64,000 nucleotides of DNA from Calditrichota bacterium (GTDB lineage: Bacteria > CLD3): assembly GCA_008501735.1 (NCBI GenBank), contig QQUF01000035.1:124001-188000 (forward strand), written 5' to 3'. Under the pieces are notes generated by a model. The model searched no databases, was not told where the DNA came from, and saw only the letters and a list, made by a program, of their open reading frames with translations. The position numbers and the translations under genes were made by a program. Shown piece by piece: positions 63,112 to 64,000 of this stretch (positions within the stretch are counted from its first letter, which is position 1; every line of letters starts with the position of its first letter).

Positions 63112-64000
63112 TCACTTAAGCAAAAACCTTAGTGGAATATTTACACGTTTTCGCCAAGCTCTTTCGGAGTGTTCGTGTCCTTCGAACTTCTTTGTAATCC
63201 AATTTTTATCTCTTTCAAAACCTGCACTTTCCATTAATTCGTCGGCTTTGAGTTGGTAAGGTTCGTACTTTGCGTCAAGAGTTTCTGTTCCGTAGTCAAA
63301 ATAAATTTTGTGCGTTTGTGGGTTTGGAAGGTGATTTTTTGCGTAATCCAAAACTAATCCGTCCCAAACAACCCAATGAGTCGAAATACAAGCAGCTCCT
63401 CCAAAAACTTCTGGGAATTCACAAACTGCGTAAAGTGAGATTAATCCGCCCATACTCGAACCAATTACAAAAGTATTTTCTCGGTTAGACAAAGTCTTAA
63501 AGTTTGAGTCAACAAAAGGCTTGAGTTCTTCAACGATGAATTTCAAGTAAGAATCTGCAATCCATTCAGAACCGTATTTTTTCATAAATTCTTCTTTTTT
63601 AGATTGGTTCAATTCTTCAATCGGTTTTTGTGGCATATATTCAGGATAGCGTTTGGGACTGTTCCAAATTCCAACAATGATTGCTTCAAGATTTTCTTTT
63701 TCGCTTAGCTCAGTCATTGTTTCGTCAATTCCCCAATCAACTCCAATGTAAGATTTTTCAGGGTCAAAAAGGTTCTGTCCGTCGTGCATAAAAATTACTG
63801 GAAATCTTTTGTAAGAATCTTCAGAGTAACTCTGTGGAAGCCAAATGTCAACGTGGCGACTTTCCACAAATTTTGATTCAAAATTCAAAAACCGCTTTAC
63901 AGTTCCCGTTACATTTATATTTTCGGTTTCAGGTGATTTTCTATTCATAAAATTGTATGAAAGAATTACGAGTAAAACTAATGTTAGAGTGATTAAAAGT
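63112..64000 (-). CDS. Predicted secreted esterase (alpha/beta hydrolase, Esterase D-like), 5' end outside the window
   Basis: The visible part includes the oxyanion region VIFMHDGQNLFDPEKSY and a nucleophile elbow FVIGSSMGGLISLYAV (GxSxG with the nucleophile Ser). A C-terminal His lies in EGHEHSERAWRKRV. The first ATG in frame is at 63948, but the frame stays open to the window edge. The codons upstream read LLITLTLVLLVILSYNF, a clear signal peptide or anchor, so the true start lies beyond 64000. The fold resembles enterochelin-esterase-type and acyl esterases; the substrate is unknown. Confidence 0.85.
   Translation of the reverse strand, partial: LLITLTLVLLVILSYNFMNRKSPETENINVTGTVKRFLNFESKFVESRHVDIWLPQSYSEDSYKRFPVIFMHDGQNLFDPEKSYIGVDWGIDETMTELSEKENLEAIIVGIWNSPKRYPEYMPQKPIEELNQSKKEEFMKKYGSEWIADSYLKFIVEELKPFVDSNFKTLSNRENTFVIGSSMGGLISLYAVCEFPEVFGGAACISTHWVVWDGLVLDYAKNHLPNPQTHKIYFDYGTETLDAKYEPYQLKADELMESAGFERDKNWITKKFEGHEHSERAWRKRVNIPLRFLLK

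Overview
The window is low-GC DNA (about 35-40% in sampled housekeeping genes) that is densely packed with genes; no gap reaches 300 bases. Four large secreted proteins end in the type IX secretion (T9SS) sorting domain containing PNPFNPTTTINYEL. This domain sits beside type IV pilus genes, 2-oxoacid:ferredoxin oxidoreductase genes and MeaB. Together they point to a free-living, at least partly anaerobic bacterium of the Bacteroidota/Chlorobiota side of the FCB group, most like Ignavibacteria or Kapabacteria. This is an inference from family signatures; there is no rRNA gene to test it. I found no tRNA, rRNA, CRISPR array, transposase or integrase.

Layout. 1-4.6 kb: fdhD (open at the left edge), a large soluble hybrid histidine kinase and a DUF3332 lipoprotein. 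4.6-8.7 kb: a minus-strand run of dtd, a DUF885 protein, a TPR/alpha-beta-hydrolase protein and panD, mostly with 4-base overlaps. 8.9-16.5 kb: meaB, a giant TPR lipoprotein with a TonB-C-like end, coaX, a small lipoprotein, an unknown gene, a GNAT and ruvX. 16.5-33.4 kb: a type IV pilus locus on the minus strand. It holds prepilin peptidase, a pilA-like pilin, pilT, three minor-pilin-like genes, pilMNO, a membrane protein in the pilP position, the secretin, an Ig-repeat lipoprotein, pilB and pilC. Three strong hairpins divide it into transcription units. 33.5-44.7 kb: housekeeping genes (rlmN, a glycosyltransferase, recR, a cation exchanger, an FAD oxidoreductase, holB, a RicT/PSP1 protein, metG). 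Within this stretch and just after it lie two strikingly AT-rich genes, a stand-alone SIR2-like protein and a HEPN-motif protein. 45.8-49.8 kb: a LEA2-type lipoprotein and a two-gene 2-oxoacid:ferredoxin oxidoreductase. 49.9-61.5 kb: an envelope and secretion region with a Spy-like protein, a CBM9-like lipoprotein, two tandem CotH/lamin-tail T9SS proteins, an FG-GAP T9SS protein, a DUF2884-like protein, a subtilisin with a T9SS tail and two envelope proteins. 61.7-64 kb: beta-carbonic anhydrase, a DUF3124 lipoprotein and an esterase that runs off the right edge.

The most notable observations are these. The CotH paralogues share an exact 1,320-bp 3' segment, although their 5' halves have diverged, and both have similar sigma-54-like promoters. 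A comparable sigma-54-like site precedes pilA. The SIR2 and HEPN genes look like single-gene defence or stress islands, and the HEPN gene has a perfect 17-bp inverted repeat upstream. An Ig-repeat lipoprotein lies inside the pilus operon. One alpha/beta-hydrolase domain has lost its catalytic serine and histidine. I do not claim a proven new system; the SIR2 and HEPN genes are the best candidates for unstudied function.
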